From Marivivens donghaensis (GTDB taxonomy: Bacteria > Pseudomonadota > Alphaproteobacteria > Rhodobacterales > Rhodobacteraceae), in NCBI RefSeq assembly GCF_030410045.1, contig NZ_JAUFRA010000009.1:128175-192174 (forward strand): a stretch of 64,000 nt of DNA, in the 5' to 3' direction. Numbering within the stretch: the stretch's first letter is position 1; each line of letters begins with the position of its first letter. Made by a program: the position numbers and the translations under genes. Shown here in pieces: positions 33,570-43,207 of this stretch. The notes beneath the pieces are model-generated. The model was not told the DNA's origin and did not search any database. It saw nothing but the letters and a program-made list of their open reading frames with translations.

Positions 33570-34580
33570 ATGGATTTCCTCAACGCTGTGGTGGCAATCA
33601 CCAACCTCCTTATCATTCCCGCAACGACCTATGGCGCTCAGCTTGCTCTGGGTGCGTTGGGTGTGACGCTGATCTATTCGATCCTGCGGTTCTCTAACTT
33701 TGCGCATGGCGACACGATGGCCTTTGGCACCGTAGTAACCATTGGCATTACGACGTTGTTCCAATCGTGGGGCATCAGCCTCGGGCCGCTTCCAACCGCC
33801 CTCTTCGCCCTGCCCTTTGCCATTGCGATTACGGCGGTTCTGCTCGTCGGCACCGACTTTGCGATCTACCGCTTTTATCGCAAGAAACGCGCTGTTCCGA
33901 TCATCTTTGTGATGGCGTCTTTGGGCGTTATGTTCGTGATGAACGGCCTTATTCGTTTCATGGCTGGCGTGAAGGACCAAACCTTTGACGACGGCACGCG
34001 CTTCATCATCAAGGCGCGAGATTTCAAAGAGTGGTCTGGCCTTGACGAAGCCCTCTCGCTGCGCACGACCCAAGTTCTAACCCTCGTTGTCGCAATCGCG
34101 ATTGTGGCGTGGCTGTTCTGGTTCCTGAACAAGACCCGCACGGGTAAATCCATGCGCGCCTTCTCGGACAACGAAGATTTGGCGCTCCTGTCGGGTATCA
34201 ACCCGAACCGGGTTGTGATGGTGACTTGGGTGATCGTGGCGATGCTCGCGACGACGGCTGGCGTTCTCTATGGCCTTGATAAGGCCTATTCGCCTTACAC
34301 CTACTTCCAGCTTCTGCTGCCGACCTTTGCGGCCGCGATCGTTGGTGGTCTTGGCAACCCGCTCGGTGCAATTGTCGGCGGCTTCGTCGTGTCTTTCTCC
34401 GAGGTCATGGTCACCTACGTTTGGAAGAAGGTCGCAATCTATCTGCTGCCCGAAGCACTAGAGCCGAATGGTCTGCTCCAGTTGATGTCGACCGAATATA
34501 AATTCGCGGTCAGTTTCGCGATCCTAGTTGTCGTGCTTCTGTTTAAACCGACCGGCCTATTCAAGGGGCAATCCGTATGA
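33570..34580 (+). CDS. Branched-chain amino acid-type ABC permease, LivH type
   Basis: 336 residues, about eight membrane spans. LALGALGVTLIYSILRFSNFAHGDTMAFG at the start is the LivH signature, with the coupling segment TRTGKSMRAFSDNEDLALLSGINPNRVVMVTWVI. A hydrophilic insertion (MAGVKDQTFDDGTRFIIKARDFKEW) sits between spans. Stop overlaps the LivM-type start. Confidence 0.92.
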   Translation: MDFLNAVVAITNLLIIPATTYGAQLALGALGVTLIYSILRFSNFAHGDTMAFGTVVTIGITTLFQSWGISLGPLPTALFALPFAIAITAVLLVGTDFAIYRFYRKKRAVPIIFVMASLGVMFVMNGLIRFMAGVKDQTFDDGTRFIIKARDFKEWSGLDEALSLRTTQVLTLVVAIAIVAWLFWFLNKTRTGKSMRAFSDNEDLALLSGINPNRVVMVTWVIVAMLATTAGVLYGLDKAYSPYTYFQLLLPTFAAAIVGGLGNPLGAIVGGFVVSFSEVMVTYVWKKVAIYLLPEALEPNGLLQLMSTEYKFAVSFAILVVVLLFKPTGLFKGQSV

Positions 34581-35899
34581 CCCAATCCATGCGTGCAATC
34601 CTATTCTTTGGTTTCATGGCTGCGCTCTTTATCATTGAGGGCAGCACGAACTTTTGGATATTTTCGGGCTCATGGAACACCTCCCTGGTGATCCTGAACA
34701 TGGCGCTGGTTTCGGCTGTCATGGCGTTGGGGGTGAACCTCCAGTGGGGCTATGCGGGTCTGTTTAACACGGGCATCATGGGCTTTGTGGCCTTGGGTGG
34801 TCTGGCTGTTGTGGTGACCTCGCTTCCGCCCGTGACAGAGAGCTGGTCGGCTGGTGGGTATCGGATCATCCTAGGTCTGATCCTTGGTGCGCTGACCATA
34901 GCTGGCACGATCCTGATGCGCATGAAACTGCCCCAAGGTCGTCTGCGTGGCGCACTGACCCTCGCGATCCTGATCGGTGGTTTCTTTCTCTACCGCGCTG
35001 TGTTTGATAGCGGCGTTCAAGCGGTAGAGGCGATTGATCCGTCGGTCACAGGGAACATTGGTGGCCTTGGCCTGCCTGTGTTGGTCGCTTGGCCTGTTGG
35101 TGGTCTCCTTGCGGCGGGTGCTGCGTGGATTATCGGTAAAACGGCTCTTGGTCTGCGGTCTGACTACCTCGCCATTGCGACACTCGGCATCGCCGAGATC
35201 ATCGTTGCTATCCTTAAGAACGAAGAGTGGCTGTCGCGTGGTGCAAAGAACGTGAACGGCCTGCCGCGTCCTGTTCCTTACGAAGTCGACCTTCAGCAGA
35301 GTGCCGAGTTTGTGGCGAATGCGGCGAGCCTTGGCCTCGATCCAGTTACAGCATCGACGCTCTACGTGAAGATCGGTTACGCACTGTTGTTCACCGCTGT
35401 GCTTGTGACGATTCTCGTTCTGTCGCAGTTGGCGCGTCACAGCCCATGGGGCCGTATGATGCGCGCCATTCGGGATAACGAAACCGCTGCGCGTGCGATG
35501 GGCAAGAACGTCACACGCCGTCACCTCGAGATCTTTATCCTCGGGTCTGCGGTCTGTGGTTTCGCAGGCGCAATGATGACAACGCTTGATGGTCAGTTGA
35601 CCCCTGCGTCTTATCACCCACTTCGTTTCACTTTCCTCATCTGGGTGATGGTGATCGTTGGTGGCTCTGGCAATAACCTCGGTTCTGTTCTCGGTGGCTT
35701 CCTGATCTGGTGGCTCTGGGTCAAGGTTGAACCGCTGGGCCAGTGGCTCGCCCAAGTGTTGACCTACGGATTGCCCGAAGGTCACTGGGTTGCCGTTCGC
35801 ATCACAGAGGCCGCAGCACACATGAGGCTCTTTACCATGGGCTTGGTCCTTCTGTTCGTCTTGCGGTTCAATCCCCGCGGCATGCTTCCAGAAAATTAA
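34577..35899 (+). CDS. Branched-chain amino acid-type ABC permease, LivM type
   Basis: 440 residues, about ten spans. LivM signatures: MALGVNLQWGYAGLFNTGIMGFVALGG, LRSDYLAIATLGIAEI, and SPWGRMMRAIRDNETAARAMGKNVTRRHLEIFILGSAVCGFAGAM. Last gene of the importer operon; followed by a terminator. Confidence 0.92.
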   Translation: MTQSMRAILFFGFMAALFIIEGSTNFWIFSGSWNTSLVILNMALVSAVMALGVNLQWGYAGLFNTGIMGFVALGGLAVVVTSLPPVTESWSAGGYRIILGLILGALTIAGTILMRMKLPQGRLRGALTLAILIGGFFLYRAVFDSGVQAVEAIDPSVTGNIGGLGLPVLVAWPVGGLLAAGAAWIIGKTALGLRSDYLAIATLGIAEIIVAILKNEEWLSRGAKNVNGLPRPVPYEVDLQQSAEFVANAASLGLDPVTASTLYVKIGYALLFTAVLVTILVLSQLARHSPWGRMMRAIRDNETAARAMGKNVTRRHLEIFILGSAVCGFAGAMMTTLDGQLTPASYHPLRFTFLIWVMVIVGGSGNNLGSVLGGFLIWWLWVKVEPLGQWLAQVLTYGLPEGHWVAVRITEAAAHMRLFTMGLVLLFVLRFNPRGMLPEN

Positions 35900-35904
35900 C
35901 AAAG

Positions 35905-35926
35905 CGGGGCCTCAGGGCCCCGTTTT
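35905..35926 (+). terminator. Rho-independent terminator of the ABC importer operon
   Basis: Stem CGGGGCC/GGCCCCG (35905-35911/35916-35922), 4-nt loop, then TTTT, 6 bp after the stop codon. Confidence 0.85.
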
Positions 35927-36035
35927 CATATTTGGTCGCGGGCTTGTCCCTTTTGCTTTTGCCGAATATGCACCATCACGATAAGTAGAGCCGTCGGCAC
36001 CAAAACGAACGCCGATGCTGTGCGTTGGGGGCAGT

Positions 36036-38492
36036 ATGATCACCGTGTTTCGTTTGATGTTTTGGCTTGCGTCTGGGCTCATTGGCTTGACCTTGGCGGC
36101 TTTCGTGCTGGCCTATTATTTCGCCTCACGGTCCCTGCCCGATTACAACGAAACGATCGCCGTGAATGGTCTGGGCGCAACGGTCGAGGTCGTGCGCGAT
36201 AATTCTGACGTGCCGCATATTTTCGGTGAAACCGATCCCGACGTTTTCTTTGCGCTTGGCTTTGCCCATGCCCAAGACCGCATGTGGCAGATGATCACCG
36301 ATCGCCGCACCGCTCAAGGACGCATGGCTCAGGTTTTCGGGCAATCGATGCTGCCGTCCGATATCCTAATGCGGCGTCTGGATCTCTATAATCTGTCGTT
36401 ATCGAGCGTTGAGGCGCAGGATGACCAAACCAAAGCCGCGCTTGAAGCCTATAGCGCAGGTGTGAACGCGTGGTTGAACGAGGTGAACAATGGCGTGCGA
36501 GGTCGTGGCGCACCCGAAATGTGGGTGTTCAATCAGCCCATCGCCCCTTGGCAGCCTGCCGATAGCATCGCGCTCTTTAAACTCTATGCCTTCCGTCAAA
36601 GCGGCCACCTTCAGGCCGAAGTTCTGCGCGCCAGCGTGTCGCAGCGCATCGCTGACGACCGTATCCATGATATTTTGCCCGAGGTTCCGGGAACGAGCGT
36701 CACTGCGCTGCCATCCTATGCGTCGCTTGTTCACGATCTGCCGACCGAAGTTGCGTTCGATTGGTCCGACGCTTCGCGCGCGGGTTTTCCTGCCGCTGAT
36801 TTTTCGGGTGCCTCGAACGCTTGGGCTGCGGGCCCATCACGGTCTACATCTGGATCGACCCTTCTCGCCAATGATCCGCATGGGATGCTGACCGCGCCAT
36901 CGCCGTGGTATTTGGCACGTTTGGAGCTGTCGACTGGCGGCGTTATTGGCGCAACGATCCCCGGTGTACCTGTGGTGCTCACGGGACGCAGCGCGAGCCT
37001 CGGTTGGGGGATCACCAGCGCTTGGGCCGACGATATGGACCTCTACCTCGAGGAGGTCGATGAAAACCAATCCAATCGGTATCGCACCGCGGATGGCTGG
37101 GCCGACTTTGTAACTCGCGAAAGCATCATTGAAATCGCCGATGCGCCTGCCGTTACCCTTAAACTCTTATGGACCCAGAACGGACCTGTTCTGCCGCCCG
37201 ATCAGTTTAACCTCGCGACCATCCGTCCAGCGGGTCATGTCGTGTCTCTGGCTTGGACTGGTCTGAGCGATCAGGACACCTCATTGTCCGCGGCCATGGG
37301 CATCATGCGCTCTCGCTCTGTTCGGTCCGCGATTGATGCGGGTCGGAGTTATATTGCACCCGCTCAGAACCTGATGCTGGCCGATCCGAATGGGATTGCT
37401 ATGCAAACCATCGGTGCGATCCCGTCGCGCGACGAAGCACACCAGAGCAAGGGCCGCATGCCGACGTATGGCTATCTTCCGCAGAACCAATGGCTCGGCT
37501 CCCTGCCTTATGACAGCAATCCGTCGATCGTCGATCCCGAGGGTGGCATCATCGGCAACACCAACAACAAAACCAGCACCGCTGCGTTCCCGAACCATGT
37601 GTCCTATGTCTGGGGCGACAGTCAGCGCATATATCGTTGGCAGCGCCTTATGCAGGCGCGAGGCGTCCACACGCGGGAAAGCTTTATCGAAGCGCAGCTG
37701 GATACGGTCAGCTACACTGCCCGTTCGCTCTTGCCTCTCGTTGGTGCGGACCTGTGGTTCACTGGCGATCCTGCACCCGAAGGCACACCAGAACGTCGCC
37801 GTCAGCAAGCGCTCGATATGTTGGCCTCGTGGAATGGTGAAATGAACGAACACCTGCCCGAGCCGCTGATTTATGCGGCGTGGATGCGTGCGTTACAGGA
37901 TCGATTGATCCGCGATGAACTGGGTGATGTGGCGGACGCATTTACGCACGTTGATCCGATTTTCATTGAGCGGGTTTATCGCGACATCGGTGGTGCCTCC
38001 GCTTGGTGCGACGTGATCCAATCTGCACCTGTTGAGACCTGCGTCGACATCGCACGGCAGTCTTTGGATGAGGCGTTGATCTGGATTTCTGAGAACCAAA
38101 GCGGTTCGCTTGAGTCGCTTCGCTGGGGCGACGCTCATACCGCGGTTCACTTGCACAAGACGCTCGCAGATGCACCCATTTTGCGCTGGTTCGTTAATAT
38201 TCACCAATCGACCTCGGGCGGCGACAACACGCTCTTGCGTGGATTGACCTCGGGCGTCGACCCTACCCCGTTCCGCAATGTTCACGCTGCTGGGTATCGT
38301 GGGGTTTATGATTTTGCGGACCCAGATAGTTCTGTCTTTATCATTTCAACGGGTCAGTCTGGCCACCCGCTCAGCCGCTATTACGATGACATGGGCGAAC
38401 TGTGGCGACGCGGGGAGTATATCCCCATGTCGCTCGATCCATCCCTTGCGCGTGCGGGTGCCGTGGGCGTTACTGTTCTGGTGCCGAACTGA
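36036..38492 (+). CDS. Penicillin acylase family protein (Ntn hydrolase)
   Basis: 818 residues with an N-terminal membrane anchor or signal (FRLMFWLASGLIGLTLAAFVLAYYFA). Alpha-chain motif DVPHIFGETDPDVFFALGFAHAQDRMWQM; the autocatalytic site and nucleophile is S260 in GASNAWAAG, followed by LLANDPHGML and later GNTNNKTS. Family members cleave beta-lactam side chains, acyl-homoserine lactones or other amides. Substrate unknown. Start at 36036 follows TTGGGGG. Its stop directly abuts that of hflX on the other strand. Confidence 0.88.
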   Translation: MITVFRLMFWLASGLIGLTLAAFVLAYYFASRSLPDYNETIAVNGLGATVEVVRDNSDVPHIFGETDPDVFFALGFAHAQDRMWQMITDRRTAQGRMAQVFGQSMLPSDILMRRLDLYNLSLSSVEAQDDQTKAALEAYSAGVNAWLNEVNNGVRGRGAPEMWVFNQPIAPWQPADSIALFKLYAFRQSGHLQAEVLRASVSQRIADDRIHDILPEVPGTSVTALPSYASLVHDLPTEVAFDWSDASRAGFPAADFSGASNAWAAGPSRSTSGSTLLANDPHGMLTAPSPWYLARLELSTGGVIGATIPGVPVVLTGRSASLGWGITSAWADDMDLYLEEVDENQSNRYRTADGWADFVTRESIIEIADAPAVTLKLLWTQNGPVLPPDQFNLATIRPAGHVVSLAWTGLSDQDTSLSAAMGIMRSRSVRSAIDAGRSYIAPAQNLMLADPNGIAMQTIGAIPSRDEAHQSKGRMPTYGYLPQNQWLGSLPYDSNPSIVDPEGGIIGNTNNKTSTAAFPNHVSYVWGDSQRIYRWQRLMQARGVHTRESFIEAQLDTVSYTARSLLPLVGADLWFTGDPAPEGTPERRRQQALDMLASWNGEMNEHLPEPLIYAAWMRALQDRLIRDELGDVADAFTHVDPIFIERVYRDIGGASAWCDVIQSAPVETCVDIARQSLDEALIWISENQSGSLESLRWGDAHTAVHLHKTLADAPILRWFVNIHQSTSGGDNTLLRGLTSGVDPTPFRNVHAAGYRGVYDFADPDSSVFIISTGQSGHPLSRYYDDMGELWRRGEYIPMSLDPSLARAGAVGVTVLVPN

Positions 38493-39791
38493 TCAGAGGC
38501 GTTCGTAGCGGTCTTTCTGGATTTGTGTCCATTTGACCGTCATCTGATAGCCTTCGTCGGTCTGAACATCCGCTTCGACTACGCCTTGCGCAAACAGCCA
38601 TGCCCGTGCTTTGCCTGCGCTAAATGGCAAGGTCAAAACCTCGATCATGTGATCAGGGCGCAGTTTCAGCGAAATCGCGTCGAGCAGCGTATCTATGCCT
38701 TCGCCCGTAATCGCCGAAATCGCAAAGATATCTTCGGTACGCTCGGCCTGTGTCCGAACCGCGTCAGCCTGCTCGTCGTCGAGACGATCAACCTTGTTCC
38801 AGACCTCGATCATCGGCGCTGTTTCAGCAACGCCAAGTGACTGAAGGATGGTATGAACATCCTCTGACTGTTCTTCGGTCTGTTCGTGGCTGATGTCACG
38901 GACGTGAACGATAAGATCGGCGTCGAGAACTTCTTCGAGGGTCGCACGGAAGGATGCGACTAACTCGGTCGGCAGGTCAGAGATAAAGCCCACCGTGTCG
39001 GAGAGGATGATCTCTTCACCGCTCGGCAAATTGAGACGACGCATCGTCGGATCGAGCGTCGCAAAGAGCATGTCTTTGGCAAACACCTCCGCACCGGTCA
39101 CGCGGTTGAACAGCGTCGATTTCCCAGCGTTGGTGTAACCAACCAGCGCGACAATCGGGAACGGCACCTTAGCGCGCGCCTTGCGGTGCAGTTCGCGCGT
39201 CTTAACCACTTTGTCCAACTGGCGACGCAGACGAACGAGCTGTTCGTCGATGGCGCGGCGGTCCGCCTCGATCTGCGTTTCCCCCGGACCACCCACAAAG
39301 CCCAAACCACCCCGCTGACGCTCAAGGTGGGTCCATGCCCTCACAAGACGCGTGCGTTGATAGGACAAGGCAGCCATTTCGACCTGCAGCACACCTTCGC
39401 GGGTGCGTGCACGATCCGAGAAAATTTCGAGGATCAGGCCAGTGCGGTCGAGAATCTTAACGCCCCATTCTTTTTCAAGGTTCCGCTGCTGAACAGGACT
39501 CAGGTGTCCATCGACCAAGACGAGTTCAATCTCTTCGGCTTTGAACTGCTGGTTCAATTCCTCGATCTTGCCCGAGCCGAACAAATAACCCGGCTGAACT
39601 TTAGGCAGCGATACGACCGTCGCACCAAAGACCTCCAACGATGGAAGGGCCGCCGCAAGTGCGACAGCCTCGTCTAGCGCCGGAGCAGCAGCACGGCGGT
39701 TACGATCCGATTTGATGTCTGGGTGGAGCACCCAGGCCCGCGTTGCAGGCCTGTCCGTTTCCTCCATGATGGTCTTACTCTTCGCCGTCAT
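38493..39791 (-). CDS. hflX: GTPase HflX
   Basis: 432 residues: N-terminal HflX domain (LFGSGKIEELNQQFKAEEIELVLVDGHLSPVQQRNLEKEWGVKILDRTGLIL), the GGxGxG-containing linker QRGGLGFVGGPGETQIEADRR, and the G domain with P-loop GYTNAGKSTLFN, DTVGF and NKVD. It is a ribosome-rescue GTPase. The first ATG overlaps hfq by 17 bp; an ATG at 39767 just after the hfq stop is an alternative. Confidence 0.94.
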   Translation of the reverse strand: MTAKSKTIMEETDRPATRAWVLHPDIKSDRNRRAAAPALDEAVALAAALPSLEVFGATVVSLPKVQPGYLFGSGKIEELNQQFKAEEIELVLVDGHLSPVQQRNLEKEWGVKILDRTGLILEIFSDRARTREGVLQVEMAALSYQRTRLVRAWTHLERQRGGLGFVGGPGETQIEADRRAIDEQLVRLRRQLDKVVKTRELHRKARAKVPFPIVALVGYTNAGKSTLFNRVTGAEVFAKDMLFATLDPTMRRLNLPSGEEIILSDTVGFISDLPTELVASFRATLEEVLDADLIVHVRDISHEQTEEQSEDVHTILQSLGVAETAPMIEVWNKVDRLDDEQADAVRTQAERTEDIFAISAITGEGIDTLLDAISLKLRPDHMIEVLTLPFSAGKARAWLFAQGVVEADVQTDEGYQMTVKWTQIQKDRYERL

Positions 39792-40008
39792 AAAGGCTGA
39801 CAGGTGCAGCCGGCATTATCGTGGAGATCGCGCTCTTATACACCAGTTGCGATTTACCATCGCGGCGCAGGAGCACACAGAAATTGTCGAACCACGTGAT
39901 GTCGCCCTGCAGTTTTACACCGTTCACTAAAAAGATAGTGACCGAGATTTTAGCTTTGCGAACATGGTTAAGAAAAGCATCCTGAAGGTTCTGCTTGTCG
40001 GCCGCCAT
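39775..40008 (-). CDS. hfq: RNA chaperone Hfq
   Basis: 77 residues: Sm1 motif NLQDAFLNHVRKAKISVTIFLVNGVKLQGDITWFDNFCVLL and Sm2 motif LVYKSAISTIMP. Short C-terminal tail, typical of alphaproteobacteria. It mediates small RNA pairing, relevant to the small RNA candidates reported here. Upstream of hflX as in most proteobacteria. Confidence 0.97.
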   Translation of the reverse strand: MAADKQNLQDAFLNHVRKAKISVTIFLVNGVKLQGDITWFDNFCVLLRRDGKSQLVYKSAISTIMPAAPVSLYDGEE

Positions 40009-40118
40009 TGATATTATCCTTTGTTCTTGTGGCCGCGGACCGGCCTCCGTCTTTGGTGTGAGTATGTCTAACCCGCGAAAGAGATTCCAGCCCCAAAATC
40101 AACCATCTATCGTAGGGT

Positions 40119-41639
40119 CTATTTGCGCCAAAAATCGGGGTTGAAAAGAGCAATAATCGCCAGCGCCTCAAGCCGCCCCAGTACCATCGCAAGCGCCAGC
40201 ACCATCTTGGCCTCATTGGTCACGCCAGAGATTGAAATCGGTGCCTCAGCTGCGATTTCGACCAAGGGACCCGTGGTCGACAGCGCGGCAACGGCGAGCA
40301 CCATTGCGTTCTCAAACTGCACGCCAGTTAGTGAAAGCGCAGTGAGCACGCCGACGATGGATAGCGCAAAGAGCATGAAGAACACCCATGCAATCTGCGC
40401 CCCCTGCCGACGAATGCGACGCGCCTCTTGGCCCGATCCACCAACGGAACTAGGGTGAACCAGCCGTTCCAATTCGCGTTCGGAATGGCGGAACAGTGCG
40501 TAAACTCGCAAGAGTTTGACCCCGCCCGCGGTCGTCGCAATCCCGCCGCCTGTGATCGACAGGCCAAGCAAAACCAACCCCGGCGTTGAGAGTTCGGACC
40601 AATCCGCGACTATCGACCAGTAACGTGATTCAAACCCTGTCGTGGTCAAGAACGACATTACAGTGAAGACGCTACCCCAAAGGGCCTTTAGACCAGTGAA
40701 AAGCCCGTGGATGCGATGTTCTTCAAGGATGCCAACGTAATGGCGAAGATACAAGAGCGTCGGCACAATCGTGATCAATAAGAGCGCCATTTGTATTTCG
40801 GGGTCTTTGCGCAAACGGCCCTTTTCTTGGGCGAGGATATCGCTGCTGAAAGTTAGACGAGAGACCGCAAAGAACATAAAGGCAAAGATCAGTATTTCGC
40901 CAAGAACGCCACCGTTGGCCCAATACAAACCGCCCGTCGCCGAAATCCCTGAGGTCGACATGGTGGACATCGCGTGGATGAGAGCGACAAAGGGACGTTC
41001 ACCGACGGCTGACAGACCAACCCAAAGTGCGAATGTCAGCCCGATATAAAGCGGCGCAAGTTGCAGGGTGTAGCGCGTCAAACGCTCGGACGTATTTGCG
41101 ACCCGCGTGATTTGAACAAAGCTCTGCACAGTGCCCTGAGGTGCACCCGCGTTCCGCACCTCGAATCCGCCTAGGTTCATCGGTGCGAGGATCGCGACAG
41201 CGGTGATCCAAATAAACAGACCACCCATCCAACCCACGATCGCGCGCCAAAGGTGCAGCGCCGCATTCATCCGCCACGGACTGTCGTAGAGCGTAGACCC
41301 CGTGGTGGTGAAATCCGACACCATCTCGAACCACGCATCGAAAAAGGTCGTTCGACCGTGGGCTTCGTGAAATGGAACGGCGAGGAGGATCGGTAGGATC
41401 AGGTAGGCGCCGACCAAAGTGATCAGGTGGCTACGCGCCACACGGCGCGGTTGCTGGCCATGTGTTGCGAACCCGATCAGGGTCGTGAGCAACATAAACA
41501 GGATCATCGAATAAAAGAACGGTCGCGCAATCGCGTGGTGCCCATGCGACAATGCAAAAGCCGCAGGCGCAATCATCGCCAGAGACGATATCCCCATAAG
41601 AAGGACAAAAAACGGAAGGTCTGTGATCCGCTTAAGCAT
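40119..41639 (-). CDS. trkH: Trk potassium uptake protein TrkH
   Basis: 506 residues, about ten membrane spans with the four-fold pore repeats: TTTGSTLYDSPWR (first selectivity loop), MSTMSTSGISATGG, MSFLTTTGFESRYW, and ALSTTGPLVE. The Gly residues of the filters are kept. Start overlaps the trkA stop by one base. Confidence 0.93.
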   Translation of the reverse strand: MLKRITDLPFFVLLMGISSLAMIAPAAFALSHGHHAIARPFFYSMILFMLLTTLIGFATHGQQPRRVARSHLITLVGAYLILPILLAVPFHEAHGRTTFFDAWFEMVSDFTTTGSTLYDSPWRMNAALHLWRAIVGWMGGLFIWITAVAILAPMNLGGFEVRNAGAPQGTVQSFVQITRVANTSERLTRYTLQLAPLYIGLTFALWVGLSAVGERPFVALIHAMSTMSTSGISATGGLYWANGGVLGEILIFAFMFFAVSRLTFSSDILAQEKGRLRKDPEIQMALLLITIVPTLLYLRHYVGILEEHRIHGLFTGLKALWGSVFTVMSFLTTTGFESRYWSIVADWSELSTPGLVLLGLSITGGGIATTAGGVKLLRVYALFRHSERELERLVHPSSVGGSGQEARRIRRQGAQIAWVFFMLFALSIVGVLTALSLTGVQFENAMVLAVAALSTTGPLVEIAAEAPISISGVTNEAKMVLALAMVLGRLEALAIIALFNPDFWRK

Positions 41640-43015
41640 CAGAAGAAATCGATCGAAACCTGAAGCAACTGTTCCACTGCAGGAACATCAGAGGTCATCG
41701 CAAAGATCGCAACGATGTCCCCTTCTTCGACACGCAAGTCGCCAGTGGGTTTGAGGTATTTCCGATCACGGAAAATCCCACCGACCAGCACGCCCTCTGG
41801 GAAATCAATCTCTCTGATACGTTGCCCAGAAATTGGCGAAGTACCGAGGACATAGGCTTCGATCATCTCGGCTTCGGCATCACCAATCGAATAAACCGCC
41901 CGTACGCGACCGTGGCGGATATGTCGTAGGATCGAGGAAACGGTTGTGGCTCGTGGGTTGATGTAGGCGTCGATGTCGAGTGGCCCCATCAACGGCACCA
42001 AAGTCGGGTCGTTGGTCAAACAGATCGACATACCCGCGCCAAGAGATTTTGCACGCACCGCTGCCAGCATGTTCGTCTTATCGTCGTCCGTAATCGCCAA
42101 GACTGCATCCGCGCTGCTTACGTTCGCCTCTTCAAGGAGCGCCGCGTTCAAGCCGTCACCATGCAAAACAATCGTCCGCTCTAGGGCGTCAGCCGCAATC
42201 TCAGCTCGCGCACGGTTCTTCTCGATGACCTTCACACGAACGCGGTCCGTGCTGGTTTCCAAAGCACGCGCCACAGCGAGGCCGACATTGCCCCCACCGA
42301 TGATCACCACGCGCTCCTGTTTGACGTTGGTTTTGCCAAACACCTCTAGCGTTCGTGTCACGTCATCGGTGCTTGTAAAGACATAAACATCATCGCCCGG
42401 GAAAATCTGATCGCCTGGCGCGGGTGCGAACAGTGTTCCCTCGCGGCGAATACCGACAACAATAGCGCGCAAGGTGGAAAACAGGTCGGTCAACTGGCGC
42501 AGAGGCGTGTTAATAACGGGACAATCCTCGCGGACGGTGATCCCCAAAAGCTGTGCCTTCCCCTCAAAGAAGTTCTCAGTGTCAAAGGCCGCTGGCGATG
42601 ACAACCGCTGCAGTACGGCCTCTGCCACTTCGCGTTCAGGGCTAATCACCACATCGATGGGCAAATGATCGCGACGATACAAATCGGAATAGATAGCGTC
42701 CAAATAGCTTTGTGCCCGCAAGCGCGCGATTTTGCGCTGAACGGCAAACACGGAATGCGCCACCTGACAGGTGACCATGTTCACTTCGTCAGAATGTGTC
42801 GCGGCGATGATCATCTCTGCATCCCGCGCCCCTGCCCGTTCTAGCACGTCGGGATAGGATGCATGTCCAGTCACACCGTTCACGTCCAAGGTCTCTGTCG
42901 CACGACGCACCAGCTCGGGATTGTTATCAACAACGGTTACGTCGTTTCGTTCCGAAGACAGGTGCCGCGCAATCTGCCAACCAACCTGACCAGCGCCACA
43001 AATGATAACTTTCAT
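41639..43015 (-). CDS. trkA: Trk system potassium transporter subunit TrkA
   Basis: 458 residues with two RCK/NAD-binding units: Rossmann starts MKVIICGAGQVGWQIARHLSSE and ERVVIIGGGNVGLAVARAL, each followed by a TrkA_C domain (FPGDDVYVFTSTDDV and LRVEEGDIVAIFAM). Start at 43015 follows AGGAAG; a longer upstream frame is not supported. It gates TrkH in response to nucleotides. Confidence 0.95.
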   Translation of the reverse strand: MKVIICGAGQVGWQIARHLSSERNDVTVVDNNPELVRRATETLDVNGVTGHASYPDVLERAGARDAEMIIAATHSDEVNMVTCQVAHSVFAVQRKIARLRAQSYLDAIYSDLYRRDHLPIDVVISPEREVAEAVLQRLSSPAAFDTENFFEGKAQLLGITVREDCPVINTPLRQLTDLFSTLRAIVVGIRREGTLFAPAPGDQIFPGDDVYVFTSTDDVTRTLEVFGKTNVKQERVVIIGGGNVGLAVARALETSTDRVRVKVIEKNRARAEIAADALERTIVLHGDGLNAALLEEANVSSADAVLAITDDDKTNMLAAVRAKSLGAGMSICLTNDPTLVPLMGPLDIDAYINPRATTVSSILRHIRHGRVRAVYSIGDAEAEMIEAYVLGTSPISGQRIREIDFPEGVLVGGIFRDRKYLKPTGDLRVEEGDIVAIFAMTSDVPAVEQLLQVSIDFF

Positions 43016-43100
43016 GACCGAGCTTCCTAATATCTTGGTTGGGCTACAAGTGGCAGATGCACAGGAAAGGGTCAATGGAAGCCCTCTCTTTGATGCTAAG

Positions 43101-43116
43101 GTAAGGAATTCCTTAC
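43101..43116. promoter_or_regulatory. Perfect 16-bp palindrome, likely TetR operator
   Basis: GTAAGGAATTCCTTAC lies in the 192-bp gap between trkA and the tetR gene. Its size and symmetry are typical of TetR-family operators, which usually sit in the divergent promoter of the regulator. Confidence 0.6.
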
Positions 43117-43207
43117 TAATCCATAGCGTGCATTAGATTAACTATCGTCTTGCTTGAATTGTAAGAATAAAATTCGCAGCACATTATCCAGTAAGAAGAG
43201 TTTAGTG

